A stretch of 64,000 nucleotides of DNA, taken from positions 98,387 to 162,386 of the forward strand of contig NZ_BMVU01000013.1 of assembly GCF_014650875.1 (NCBI RefSeq), given 5' to 3'. Shown here one piece after another: positions 50,088-58,886 of this stretch. Made by a program: the position numbers and the translations under genes. Numbering within the stretch: position 1 is the first letter of the stretch; each line of letters opens with the position of its first letter. Under the pieces are notes generated by a model, which saw nothing but the letters and a program-made list of their open reading frames with translations, was not told the DNA's origin and searched no databases. This DNA comes from Streptomyces minutiscleroticus. Its GTDB lineage: Bacteria > Actinomycetota > Actinomycetes > Streptomycetales > Streptomycetaceae.

Positions 50088-50855
50088 ATGACGGCACCCG
50101 GAGCCCACCACCGGCCCTCGCCCTCGCGCACCCCCCGGCCGCACGGCGCGGACGACCGCCCGCCGCGCGGCTCCGGCGCGCCTTCGCCGTACGGCGCGGA
50201 CGACCGCCCGCCGCACGGCCCGGACGGGCGCGCGGCGCGCGGCGGGGACGAGGGCCGGGGCGCCGGGACGCGGCGGCCGGGGGGAACCGGCCCGGACGGG
50301 TCCGCCGCGCCGTCCGCCGCGGGGCGGGACGGTGCCGTCCTGTGCACCGCGGTCGCCGCCTGCCCCTCCCAGGCCGCGTTCGTCCGGCGCAGGGTCGCCG
50401 CGTACCTCACGTGCCTGGGCGCCGACCCCGGACGGCGGGACGACGCCGTCCTCGCCGCGGACGAGCTCTTCGCCAACGCGGTCCGGCACGGCGGCGCCGG
50501 GCCCGACGACACGGTCACCGTCGTCGTCGAGCGCACCGGCGACGCGCTGCGGGTGACGGTCGCCGACCGCTCGCCCCTCCTCCCGTGCCCCCGCCGCGCG
50601 GACGCCGCCGACGAGCGCGGACGCGGCCTCGCCATCGTGGCCGCCCTCGCCGACGACTGGGGGATCTCCCCGCCGGAGACCGGAGGGACGGGCAAGCGGG
50701 TCTGGTTCACGCTGGGGCTGCGCGAGCCCGGCCGGGACGCGGCCGCGGGAGCCCGTGCGGAGGAGGAGCCGGGCCGCCCAGCCGCACCCGGGCCGGCGCG
50801 TGCCGCGGCGGACGCGTGGGGGCCGTCGCCCGGTACGCCGTACGGTGCACTGTGA
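50088..50855 (+). CDS. RsbW-like ATP-binding protein with disordered N-terminus
   Basis: 255 residues, ATG with AGGAGG. The first 80 residues are Pro/Arg/Gly repeats (HGADDRPPRGSG, PYGADDRPPHGP). The HATPase_c_2 core begins at AVAACPSQAAFVRRRVAAYL and shows LAADELFANAVRHGG (N-box), VADRSPLLP, GRGLAIVAALADDWG and WFTLGL. No His phosphoacceptor. Third such ATPase in the window; partner sigma or antagonist not adjacent. The extension could mediate protein binding. Confidence 0.82.
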   Translation: MTAPGAHHRPSPSRTPRPHGADDRPPRGSGAPSPYGADDRPPHGPDGRAARGGDEGRGAGTRRPGGTGPDGSAAPSAAGRDGAVLCTAVAACPSQAAFVRRRVAAYLTCLGADPGRRDDAVLAADELFANAVRHGGAGPDDTVTVVVERTGDALRVTVADRSPLLPCPRRADAADERGRGLAIVAALADDWGISPPETGGTGKRVWFTLGLREPGRDAAAGARAEEEPGRPAAPGPARAAADAWGPSPGTPYGAL

Positions 50856-50974
50856 CGTGATGTGCGACACGTGGGGAAATATCGCCGCGGGCCCTCGGGG
50901 GCGGTTCTGGCTGGGCACGGCTTGATCGTTGATCATTCGCGGGAAATGCCCTGGCCAGCGCGTGTTCCGCCCAT

Positions 50975-51004
50975 TTGACACGTCCTCTCGCGCACGGATA
51001 GGAC
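50975..51004 (+). promoter_or_regulatory. HrdB-type promoter
   Basis: TTGACA (50975-50980), 18-base spacer, TAGGAC (50999-51004), close to the vegetative sigma70 consensus, about 28 bases before the GTG at 51032. Confidence 0.65.
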
Positions 51005-51031
51005 TCAGCTTCTGAAGTCGAGAGGTGGAAC

Positions 51032-51556
51032 GTGTACGAGCCGAATGTGGTCGGGGACTGGCAGGAGTACGACGACGAGCATGCCGGCCTGCGTGTCCGC
51101 GTCCACGGCCTGGAGAAGGCGGAGCCGCCCCGGGGGCGCGAGGAGGCGGCCGAGGGGCTGGCCTACTTCAGGTTCCGCGTGACGGTGGAGAACCGCACCG
51201 GCCGGCGCTTCGGTGTCCACTTCGAGGACGGGCAGGTCGACGTGCGCACGGGTGCGGACGGCGAGGCCGCGTTCCTCGACTGGCGGAACTCGCAGTTCAT
51301 CGAGGGCTTCGACCTCTACCCGCTGCGCCGGGTCACGTCCGTGCTGTACGCCGCGGCGGCGGACGACTCCCTGGGCCAGGTGGACGTCCAGATCCAGCTC
51401 AAGGTCGACGAGGAGTGGACCGAGCGGTACCTGTGGGCGGGCGGCGTCGACCTGTGCCCCACGGCCGCCGGAGCCCGTCAGGAAGGGCTCAGGGACAGCC
51501 TCGCGGCCCAGGTCAGCAGCTTCCTGAGCGGGGAGGCGGAGCAGGGGCCGAACTGA
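51032..51556 (+). CDS. conserved hypothetical protein, Ig-like fold likely
   Basis: 174 residues, GTG with AGAGGTGG. The middle alternates hydrophobic beta strands (YFRFRVTVENRTGRRFGVHFEDGQV, FLDWRNSQFIEGFDLYPLRR, VDVQIQLKVDEEWTERYLW), reminiscent of DUF4352-like beta-sandwiches, but it has no signal or membrane segment. No catalytic motif seen. Well-formed promoter upstream (TTGACA-N18-TAGGAC), so it is probably a housekeeping-type small protein. Confidence 0.65.
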   Translation: MYEPNVVGDWQEYDDEHAGLRVRVHGLEKAEPPRGREEAAEGLAYFRFRVTVENRTGRRFGVHFEDGQVDVRTGADGEAAFLDWRNSQFIEGFDLYPLRRVTSVLYAAAADDSLGQVDVQIQLKVDEEWTERYLWAGGVDLCPTAAGARQEGLRDSLAAQVSSFLSGEAEQGPN

Positions 51557-51756
51557 CCGGCCCCCTCTCCCGCGCCCGCCGGCGTCGGCCCCCCGCACCT
51601 GCCGGTGCCGGGCGCCCGCGTCCGCCGGTGCCGGTTGCCCGCGTCCTGCCGTGTCGGCCTCCTGCACCTGCCCGCGTCGGCCTCCCGCACCTGCCGGGGC
51701 GGCGCACCCGCGTCCGCCGGCGCGCCGCCCCGGCAGGGTCCTCGCACCGCCGCCGG

Positions 51757-52752
51757 TCAGGCCGGCCGCACCTGGTCGATCAGGGTCTGCAGGTGCAGTC
51801 CGCGGCGGGCGTCGAGGTCGCCCGGGGTGCCGGTGCGCACGGCCGCGGCGAACTCCCGGCGCAGGACGGGCCAGGGCTCCTCGGGGCCGAGCGCGGCGCC
51901 GTCGAGGACCAGGGGCTCCTGCGGGCCGTACAGCTCGACGCGGGTGAGGCCGCCGGGCACCGCGACCGAACCGGACAGCGAGGCCTGGCTCACGGCCCCG
52001 TTGGCGTGTTCGCAGGTCAGCTCCACCCAGCGGCGCGGGTCGCCGGTGCCGCGGACCCGTACGACGGTGCCCACGGCGGCGTCCAGCAGGTCCAGGACGT
52101 GCGGTCCGATGTCCAGCAGGGCGCCGTGCTCCAGGCGCCAGGGGGTGGCGAAGTCGCCCCCGAGGAAGGCGCCGCTGAGGCAGCAGGCCCGGGCGCCCGA
52201 GACCTCCCGGCTCCGCGCCCGCGCCAGGAAGCGCCGTACCCCCGGGAGGTAGCGGTTGCTGAGGACCATCTGGGAGACCACGCCCGCCTCGGCGACGGCG
52301 TCGGCCACGCGCCGCGCCGACTCCAGGTCCGCCGCGAGCGGCTTCTCCAGCAGCAGGGCCCTGCCGGCCCGCGCCGCGCGCGGGGCGAGCCCGGCCTGGA
52401 CGGCGGGCGGCACGGCGAAGGCCACCGCCTCGCAGCCGTCGAGGAGTTCGTCGAACGTCGCGGCGACGGCCGCGCCGTGGGGCGTGGCCGTCTCGCGGGC
52501 CGCCTCCGGACGGCGCGCCCACACGGCGGTCAGCCGGGTCTCGGGCCCGGCGGCGAGCACGGGCGCGTGCACGCCGCGCGCCCACGGCCCCGATCCGACG
52601 AGCCCGACGCGGACGGGGGAGTGGGGCCACGGGGACGACGGGTCCGTGAGCGGGGGCGACGGCTCCGAGGAGGGGGACGGGGCCGAGGAGAGGGACGGGG
52701 ACGGGGACGACGGGTCGGTGGTCAAGCGGAGTCCAATCCGTGCCGTGCGCAC
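51757..52752 (-). CDS. Gfo/Idh/MocA-family oxidoreductase
   Basis: 331 residues from GTG 52752; the first 45 are Ser/Pro-rich, so a start near the TTG before TTDPSSP is possible. Rossmann motif VGLVGSGPWARGVHAPVLAAGP, EKP motif LLLEKPLAAD, and the C-terminal domain with LEHGALLDIGPHVLDLLDA, the usual His of the G-D-I-G-x-H site. NAD(P)-dependent sugar or inositol dehydrogenase-like; substrate unknown. Its C-terminal DLDARRGLHLQTL is typical. 121 bases from the giant regulator. Confidence 0.88.
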   Translation of the reverse strand: MRTARIGLRLTTDPSSPSPSLSSAPSPSSEPSPPLTDPSSPWPHSPVRVGLVGSGPWARGVHAPVLAAGPETRLTAVWARRPEAARETATPHGAAVAATFDELLDGCEAVAFAVPPAVQAGLAPRAARAGRALLLEKPLAADLESARRVADAVAEAGVVSQMVLSNRYLPGVRRFLARARSREVSGARACCLSGAFLGGDFATPWRLEHGALLDIGPHVLDLLDAAVGTVVRVRGTGDPRRWVELTCEHANGAVSQASLSGSVAVPGGLTRVELYGPQEPLVLDGAALGPEEPWPVLRREFAAAVRTGTPGDLDARRGLHLQTLIDQVRPA

Positions 52753-52873
52753 AGCAGTCGGGTGTTGCGGCCGCTCGGACGACCCGGCCGGCGCGGGCCG
52801 GGACGCACGCGGGCCTGGACCGTGCGACGGTAGGGTTTCCGCCGGTCAGGGGCCACAAACACGCGAGGCGCCG

Positions 52874-55800
52874 TCACCGGCCCGCCGCCGCCCCGCCCCG
52901 TACGGCCTCCTCGCGGTAGGCGTGCGGGGCGACGCCGGTGACCCTGCGGAACACCCGGCTGAAGTACGCCCGGTCGCGGAAGCCCACCGAGCGGGCCACG
53001 CTCTGGATGCTGTCGCCGCCGGCCCGCAGGCGCTCGGCGGCGCGCCGGATGCGCAGCCGCGTCAGGTACTCCCACACCGTCAGCCCGAACTGCCGGTGGA
53101 ACAGCTTGCCCAGGTGGTCCGCGCTGACCCCGGCGGCCTGCGCGACCTGCCAGCGGGAGATCTGCCTGCGGTAGTGCTCGTGGAGGAAGACCAGGGCGTC
53201 GTGCACCGGTGCCCTCGCGCGCGAGGACACCGTCCGGGCGTCCTCCGCCAGCCGCACCACCAGCGCCGCGGCCTCCTCGGGCGTGAACACGTCGAGGTCC
53301 AGCAGGAGCAGCGACGGGTGCGGCCTGGCGCGCCGGGCGTCGGCCGCGGTGAAGCCGTGGTGGCTGGTGACCACGACCGGGCACAGCGCACGGCCCGTCC
53401 CGTCGTGCACGCGGTCCACGACGTCCAGGGCGTGCATGTCGGGCAGCGACCGCTCCAGCACGATCAGACGGGGTGCCTCCTCCGCGACGAGGGCGAGGGC
53501 GGTCGTGCCGTCGGCGGCCACCCGCGACGGATGGCCGGGCAGCGCCGCCTCGACCAGCCGCCGCAGGGACTCCCGCGACCGTTCCGAGGCGGCGACCGCG
53601 ACGACGGGTGCGGCGAGTCCGCCCGGGCGCAGCGCCCGCAGCGTACCGGCCAGGTCGGGGCCCGCCGCGCCGAACAGCAGGAACGGGGTGTGCCGCAACT
53701 CCGGACGGTCGTGCAGGCGCTGGACGGCCGGCCACTCCTCGGGCCGCGCCGCACGGGCGTCCCAGACGACGGCGGCGGGCGGGTGCCGCTCCACGGCCGC
53801 GGCCACGTCGTCGGCCGCGCCGAGCCGGTGCGGCCGCAGCCCGTGCCGCTCGGCGAAGTCCCGTACGTCGGCGGGCGGTTCGTCCCGCGCCGACACGACC
53901 AGCAGCGTGCCGTGCTGCTGCGCGGCGGGGCGGGCCGGGCCGCCGGGCGAGGGCAGCGGCAGGTCCAGGAGAAAGCGCACCCCGCGCGGCCCGTGGTCGG
54001 CGATCAGGGAGCCGCCGTGCAGCATCGCCAGCCGGTGGGCGGCGGCCACCCCGATCTCCGTCCCCGCCGGCCGTCGCTCCCCGGCGCCGGGACGCGGCGG
54101 CGGGCCGTCGTCCCGCGCGGTGACGGTGACGCGTACGGACGCCGGCCGCAGCCGGGCCGCGAGGGCCACCCGGCCGCCGTCCGGCGACCCGGCCGCCGCG
54201 GCGGCGAGCAGATTGCCGACGATCTGCCGCAGCCGCGTCTCGTCCGCCGACAGGGCCGGGAGCCGTGCGGGCAGGTCGAGCGACCAGCCGTCCGCGGCGC
54301 GGCGCGCGGCGGCGGCCGTGCGGAAGGCCGCCGCGAGGGCGGGCAGCGGGTCGAGCAGCCGCCGCGCCGGGACCAGGTCGTCCGCCTCGGAGCGGGACAG
54401 GTCCAGCAGGTTGTCGATCAGGTGCAGCAGCCGGCCGGCGTCCCGGCGCACCACGGCGAGCGCGTCGGCCGGATCGCCGCCCTCCGCGTGGCGCAGCAAC
54501 GCCTCGACCGGAGGGCGCAGTTCGTCGGTGACGCTGGCCAGCAGCCGGGTCTTGAAGCGGCTGGCCTGCTCGGCGGCGTCCCGGGCCCGGCGCACCTCGT
54601 CGAAGAGGCCGAGCGCCTTGAGGGCGGCGCTGATCTGGTCGCCGAGCGCGCGGTACAACGCCCCGTCCCGCTGCGCGCCCCGCGCCGACGTGGCGTCGAA
54701 GACGGCGAACCCCAGGTGCTCCTCGCCGATGTGCAGGGGCTCCAGGACCAGCGCGAACCGGCCCCCGCGCGGCATCAGCGCGTCCGGCAGCAGCAGGGCG
54801 GCCGGGAAGGCGGGGCCCACCGGGGACGAGGGGCCCACCGGAGACCCGGGGCCGACGGGGGGCGGCGGGCCGGTCGGGAACGCTGAGTCGATCGGGAACG
54901 CTGAGTCCATCGGGAGCTTGGCGCCGACCGGGAACGCGGAGCCGGTGGGGGAAGCGGAGCCCTTCGGAGATGCGGAGCCGGTCGAGGACGTGGAGCCGTC
55001 CGGGGACGTGGGGCCGGTCGAGGACGTGGATCTGTCCGGGGACATGGAGTCGGTCGAGGACGTGGAGCCGTCCGGGGACGCCTGGCCGGCCGGAGGGCCG
55101 GGGCGCCCGCCGCCCCTCCGCTCGTCCCGGGTGAGCAGGGGCCGCGCCATGCCCCGTACGGCGGCCCCCGCCGTCTCCACGCCCGTCGTGGTGCCCGTCG
55201 CGCCTGCCGCGCCCGCCGTCTCCGCGCGCGCCCACGCGTCCTCGTGCAGCACCAGCCGGCAGCCCGGCATCCCGGCCGCCGAGGTGTGCCGTTCCAGGAC
55301 GTCGCCCAGTCCCTCCAGATCCACCACGGTGGTCAGCGCGGTGCCGAGGTCGCGCAGCCGCTGCGCCTGCCGGCCCTGCGCCCAGCGTTCGTACTCGACG
55401 AGCCGCCGGGCCTTCTCGGCGACCATCAACCGGGCCTGGCCGAGGAGGAGTTCCGCGTGCCCGCGGCGGGCGGCGGGCTGCGCGGCGACCACCTGCGCGC
55501 GGGCGGAGGCCAGGGCCTCCTGCCACCGCGCCGCCTCCGCGAGCGTGCCGGCCCGGGCGCTCAGCAGGCGCTCCACGAGCGGCAGGAACGCCCCGGTCGG
55601 CGGACCGGCGTCCGGTCCCTCCGCGCGGCCCGCGCCGGGCTCCGCGCCGCCCGCCGGATGCGCCGTGTCCAAGATGTCCGCCGCGCTCTCCGTACCCGCC
55701 GCGTCCGCGGCGCCGGCCGTACCGGACACGTCCGCCGTCGTACCGGCCGTGTCCGCCGTCCGTGCCATGTCGGCCCGGAAGGCCGCGGCCAGCTCCGGGC

Positions 55801-56848
55801 CCGAGCCGGGGAGCGCCGCGCACACCTCGCCCCAGCCGTCGTCCCGCGTCCCCTCCGTGCGACCGGTGCCGGTCCGCGCGTCCGGCCGCCGCGTCCCGCC
55901 CGGCGCCGGGCCGTGGAAGACCAGCGGCGAGGGGCAGCCGCAGGAACGGCGGACCACCAGGGCGCCCGGAACCGCCGTGCGGTCCGGCGGCCGGGTGCCG
56001 CGCAACCGGGCCACCAGGGTGTCCACGGCGAGCGCGCCCAGTTCGGAGAAGGGCAGCGCGACGGAGGTGAGCGGAGGGTCGCACAGGCGCGCCTCGGGGG
56101 AGTCGTTGAAGCCGACGACGGCCACGTCCTCCGGGACGCGGACCCCGCGGCCGGTGAGGAAGCGCAGCGCGTCGGCCGCCAGGACGTCGCTGCACGCGAC
56201 CACCGCGTCGAAGTCGACGCCCGGCGTCAGCCCGCGCGCCTCGACCAGCACCCGCATCGCGGAGGCGCCCGCCCCGGCGGTGAAGTCGACCGCGGCGCAC
56301 ACCAGGCCGTGCTCGTGCGGCACCCGGTGGTGCGCGAGCGCGTCGGCGTAGGCGCGGTAGCGGGCGTGCGACACGGGGTTGGCCAGCGGCCCGCGGATGC
56401 AGGCCGGGCGGCGCCGGCCGTGCGTGACGACGAGGTGGCCGACGGCCTCGCGCATGCCCGCGTACGAGTCCACGGAGAGGGTGTCGCCCTGCTCGCCGAG
56501 CGGCTGGTTGAGGCTGACCACGGGCAGGTGGGCGAGCTGGCGCAGCAGGCGCTGCGCGCGGGCGCCCGAGGCGGGCAGGCCCAGGGTCGAGCTCCAGCAC
56601 ACCACGCCGTCCAGGCGGGCGGGGCCGACCAGGTCGTACAGGGCGCTGCGTGGCACGTCGCCGTGGCGCAGGGGGCCGCCGGGGAAGCAGACGAGGCTGA
56701 CGTCGTTGCGTTCGGCGGCCGCGCAGGCGCCGGACCACAGGGTCGCGCCGACGCCGAGGTGGATGTTCGCGGTGAGCAGGCCGACGGTGAGCGGCCGTGC
56801 CGGCCCGTACTGCTGCCCGCCCGTCCCGGCGGGCGCGTCTGTCGCCAT
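52874..56848 (-). CDS. giant hybrid regulator: LacI-type sensor, degenerate histidine kinase, receivers, AraC HTH
   Basis: 1324 residues. Domains in order: LacI/PBP1 sugar sensor without HTH (about 15-330; VGLLTANIHLGVGATLWSGAC, VAVVGFNDSPEARL), repetitive Ser/Thr/Pro linker, GAF-like region (about 500-760), HisKA-like segment with VTDELRPPVEALL, where the phosphoacceptor His is Asp, HATPase (DETRLRQIVGNLLAAAA), two receivers of which the second has Glu (VLERSLPDM) for Asp, and an AraC DNA-binding domain (1214-1324). The chain looks like a one-component regulator in which phosphotransfer has been lost. It is next to a divergently placed pectate lyase region, suggesting pectin or oligosaccharide sensing. 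Confidence 0.8.
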   Translation of the reverse strand: MATDAPAGTGGQQYGPARPLTVGLLTANIHLGVGATLWSGACAAAERNDVSLVCFPGGPLRHGDVPRSALYDLVGPARLDGVVCWSSTLGLPASGARAQRLLRQLAHLPVVSLNQPLGEQGDTLSVDSYAGMREAVGHLVVTHGRRRPACIRGPLANPVSHARYRAYADALAHHRVPHEHGLVCAAVDFTAGAGASAMRVLVEARGLTPGVDFDAVVACSDVLAADALRFLTGRGVRVPEDVAVVGFNDSPEARLCDPPLTSVALPFSELGALAVDTLVARLRGTRPPDRTAVPGALVVRRSCGCPSPLVFHGPAPGGTRRPDARTGTGRTEGTRDDGWGEVCAALPGSGPELAAAFRADMARTADTAGTTADVSGTAGAADAAGTESAADILDTAHPAGGAEPGAGRAEGPDAGPPTGAFLPLVERLLSARAGTLAEAARWQEALASARAQVVAAQPAARRGHAELLLGQARLMVAEKARRLVEYERWAQGRQAQRLRDLGTALTTVVDLEGLGDVLERHTSAAGMPGCRLVLHEDAWARAETAGAAGATGTTTGVETAGAAVRGMARPLLTRDERRGGGRPGPPAGQASPDGSTSSTDSMSPDRSTSSTGPTSPDGSTSSTGSASPKGSASPTGSAFPVGAKLPMDSAFPIDSAFPTGPPPPVGPGSPVGPSSPVGPAFPAALLLPDALMPRGGRFALVLEPLHIGEEHLGFAVFDATSARGAQRDGALYRALGDQISAALKALGLFDEVRRARDAAEQASRFKTRLLASVTDELRPPVEALLRHAEGGDPADALAVVRRDAGRLLHLIDNLLDLSRSEADDLVPARRLLDPLPALAAAFRTAAAARRAADGWSLDLPARLPALSADETRLRQIVGNLLAAAAAGSPDGGRVALAARLRPASVRVTVTARDDGPPPRPGAGERRPAGTEIGVAAAHRLAMLHGGSLIADHGPRGVRFLLDLPLPSPGGPARPAAQQHGTLLVVSARDEPPADVRDFAERHGLRPHRLGAADDVAAAVERHPPAAVVWDARAARPEEWPAVQRLHDRPELRHTPFLLFGAAGPDLAGTLRALRPGGLAAPVVAVAASERSRESLRRLVEAALPGHPSRVAADGTTALALVAEEAPRLIVLERSLPDMHALDVVDRVHDGTGRALCPVVVTSHHGFTAADARRARPHPSLLLLDLDVFTPEEAAALVVRLAEDARTVSSRARAPVHDALVFLHEHYRRQISRWQVAQAAGVSADHLGKLFHRQFGLTVWEYLTRLRIRRAAERLRAGGDSIQSVARSVGFRDRAYFSRVFRRVTGVAPHAYREEAVRGGAAAGR
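54830..55110. repeat. coding minisatellite in the giant regulator
   Basis: Tandem 36-base units encoding P-D-G-S-T-S-S-T-x-x-x-S followed by G-S-x-S-P-V-G-P motifs; several copies with point differences. Confidence 0.75.
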
Positions 56849-57010
56849 GGGCGCCGCCTCGCTCGTCCAGCGGCCGCGGTGCTGTCGCCGACTCCTGCGG
56901 CGGCGTGGCCGGTGGGGGAACCTAGACGAGAGGGTGGGCCGGGGCAAGACCGGTGACGGAAGTGGCGTCACCGGTCCCGCCCCGGCGGGACACGTCGCGC
57001 GTGGGGCCGG

Positions 57011-57985
57011 TCAGATCTTGCCGACGCCCGCGCCCGCGGTCACCGACGCCTTGACGCTCGACGCCGACTGGGCGGTGTAGCCGTACGGGATGGAGGCCAC
57101 ACTGCCGCCGGTCCGGCCGCTTCCGGAGTTGGCGAAGTAGTTGTTCCTCGCCACGAGCGAGCCCTCGTCGGAGTCGCCCTCCCCGAGGTGGTACGGGTCG
57201 TCGGTGTTCTCGAAGTAGTTGCCCTCGACGAGGACGCCGGCGTTCTCGGTGGAGGCGACGCCGTAGGAGCCGATGTCGCTGAAGTAGTTGTTCAGCACGT
57301 GCACGGGGTTGCCGAAGCGGACGCGCGGGTTGCGCTGGTTGGTGCCGTCGAACCAGTTGTGGTCGTACGTCACCTTCAGCTTGCCCGTGTCCTCGGACGC
57401 GTTGTCGTCGGAGTGCCCGAGCAGCATGTTCTTGTCCTGGTCGTGGGTGCGGTTCCAGGACACGGTGATGTTGGTGGAGGCGCGCTTGATGTCGACGGCG
57501 CCGTCCTTCGCGCCGGAGATGTCGTTGTGGTCGATCCAGACCCTGGTGGAGTACTGGACGTTGATCGCGTCGTCGTTGGACCCGGTGAACGTCAGGTTCT
57601 GGATGATCACGTTGGTCGCGTTGGCGACGTTGAGGCCGCTGCCGGTGATCTTTCCGGCGGTGCCGACGCCGACGATGGTCTTGTTGGACGCGACCTTGGT
57701 CATCTCGGTCAGCGCGATCGTGCCGTTGACGCGCACGATCTGCGCGGAGCCGCTCTGCACCGCCGTCTTGAAGGCGGAGGCGTTGGTCACGGTGACCGTG
57801 GTGCCGCCGGCGCCGCCGGTCGTACCGGCGCCGAAGCCGATCGGTGCGGCGGCCGCCGCGGCCGCCGCACCCGGGTCGGCGGGAGCGGGGGCGCCGCTGG
57901 CCGTGGTGGCCCCGGCGATCGCCATGACGGCGGCGGTCGCCGCCGCGGCTCCGGTCAGGGTGAACCGTGCGCTCGTCCTGCGCAT
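57011..57985 (-). CDS. secreted pectate lyase, PL1 family
   Basis: 324 residues. Sec signal (FTLTGAAAATAAVMAIAGATT, cut after ASG) and Ala-rich linker, then a parallel beta-helix: VRVNGTIALTEMTKVASNKTI, NVIIQNLTFTGSNDDAINVQ, VWIDHNDISGAKDGAVDIK (Ca and catalytic region), TYDHNWFDGTNQRNPRVRFG with the catalytic Arg, and VEGNYFENTDDPYHLGEGD. It cleaves polygalacturonate outside the cell by beta-elimination. ATG with GGAGACTCCC. AAAGCGCTTT, a LacI-type operator-like palindrome, lies 95 bases upstream. Confidence 0.92.
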   Translation of the reverse strand: MRRTSARFTLTGAAAATAAVMAIAGATTASGAPAPADPGAAAAAAAAPIGFGAGTTGGAGGTTVTVTNASAFKTAVQSGSAQIVRVNGTIALTEMTKVASNKTIVGVGTAGKITGSGLNVANATNVIIQNLTFTGSNDDAINVQYSTRVWIDHNDISGAKDGAVDIKRASTNITVSWNRTHDQDKNMLLGHSDDNASEDTGKLKVTYDHNWFDGTNQRNPRVRFGNPVHVLNNYFSDIGSYGVASTENAGVLVEGNYFENTDDPYHLGEGDSDEGSLVARNNYFANSGSGRTGGSVASIPYGYTAQSASSVKASVTAGAGVGKI

Positions 57986-58079
57986 GGGAGTCTCCGTCCG
58001 TGGGGTGTGGGAGAAGTGCTCGGGGAACTGCTGTGGGGATGCAGCACCGGTGCCGCGCGGCCGGCATGCCTGCGAGGCT

Positions 58080-58089
58080 AAAGCGCTTT
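58080..58089. promoter_or_regulatory. palindrome AAAGCGCTTT upstream of pectate lyase
   Basis: Perfect 10-base palindrome in the divergent gap 57986-58300, resembling LacI-family operators. Rest of the 315-base gap has no gene seen. Confidence 0.5.
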
Positions 58090-58300
58090 CTGTGGACGAT
58101 GACGAGCCGTGTGTGGACTATTGCGAGCGATACGGGACGGCACCCGGCGGGCGTGTGGGCCCGGCACGGAGCACCGCGGCCGGCGCGGCGCCCGCGGCCG
58201 CGGACCCGCCCGGCTGTCGGTGGCGCGTGGAAGGGCGTGCCCGGCGGTGCGGCGGGGCTCCGCGTCGTCCACGGCGGACGGAAGGGCGGCGGAGCACGGT

Positions 58301-58630
58301 ATGGGGCGCATGGGCGAGGTGTGGTGCGTGCGGAGCGGGGACGTGCCGGTCGGTGAGATCGCGATCGACGGGGGCGACTTCCCGTGGCTGGCGGGGCGGT
58401 TCACCGCCGGCCCGGGGTTCGCCGCGGTCGCGCCCCTGTTCGCGCGGGACATCGAGCTGACCGAGCTGGACGACGACGCCCGCTGGGACGAGTGGGAGCA
58501 GGTGCACGAAGAGATCCGCCGAACCGTCTCCCTGTCCTCGCCGGCCGGCCCGGTCCCGGAGTTCCTGCTGCACGTCGAGGGGGACCGCGCCCGGTTCCGC
58601 TGGAGCGACGAACCGTTCGCCGCGGACTGA
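58301..58630 (+). CDS. small conserved hypothetical protein
   Basis: 109 residues starting MGRMGEVWCV (the second Met is possible). Acidic beta/alpha: GDVPVGEIAIDGGDFPWLAGRF, PLFARDIELTELDDDARWDEWEQVHEEIRRTV, FLLHVEGDRARFRWSDEPF. No signal. I know similar small proteins in actinomycetes without function. Ribosome site GGCGGAG. Alone; a tandem repeat and large hairpin follow. Confidence 0.62.
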   Translation: MGRMGEVWCVRSGDVPVGEIAIDGGDFPWLAGRFTAGPGFAAVAPLFARDIELTELDDDARWDEWEQVHEEIRRTVSLSSPAGPVPEFLLHVEGDRARFRWSDEPFAAD

Positions 58631-58734
58631 CGCCGCGCGGCGGGCGCCGGGGCGGGCGGCGCGGAGGGCGCCGGCAGGTCCACCCGCCCGGCGCCGCACC
58701 GGACGACGCCACCCGTCCCGGACCGACCCGGCCG

Positions 58735-58830
58735 ATCCGGGCGGAGGCCGGGGGCGGAGCCGGGTCGGTCCGGGCGGAGGCCGGGGGCGCTGAGCCGGGT
58801 CGGTCCGGGCGGAGGCCGGAGCGGGGCGGG
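58735..58830. repeat. tandem repeat, period about 33 bases
   Basis: Three similar units GTCCGGGCGGAGGCCGGGGGCG... in the gap between 58630 and 58887; noncoding. Confidence 0.6.
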
Positions 58831-58877
58831 CGTGTGTGTCGGAGGGAGGGTTTCGGCCCTCCCCCCGACACACACGC
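58830..58877. terminator. bidirectional terminator
   Basis: 21-base arms (58830-58850 with 58857-58877) with one mismatch and a TTTCGG loop, just before the stop of the antiporter gene. Confidence 0.82.
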
Positions 58878-58886
58878 CGGACGGGA

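Noticed and set aside
52722..56738. 1338-codon minus-strand frame beside the giant regulator
   Set aside because: Same-strand out-of-frame shadow with Arg/Gly repeats; domains are all in the 52874-56848 frame.
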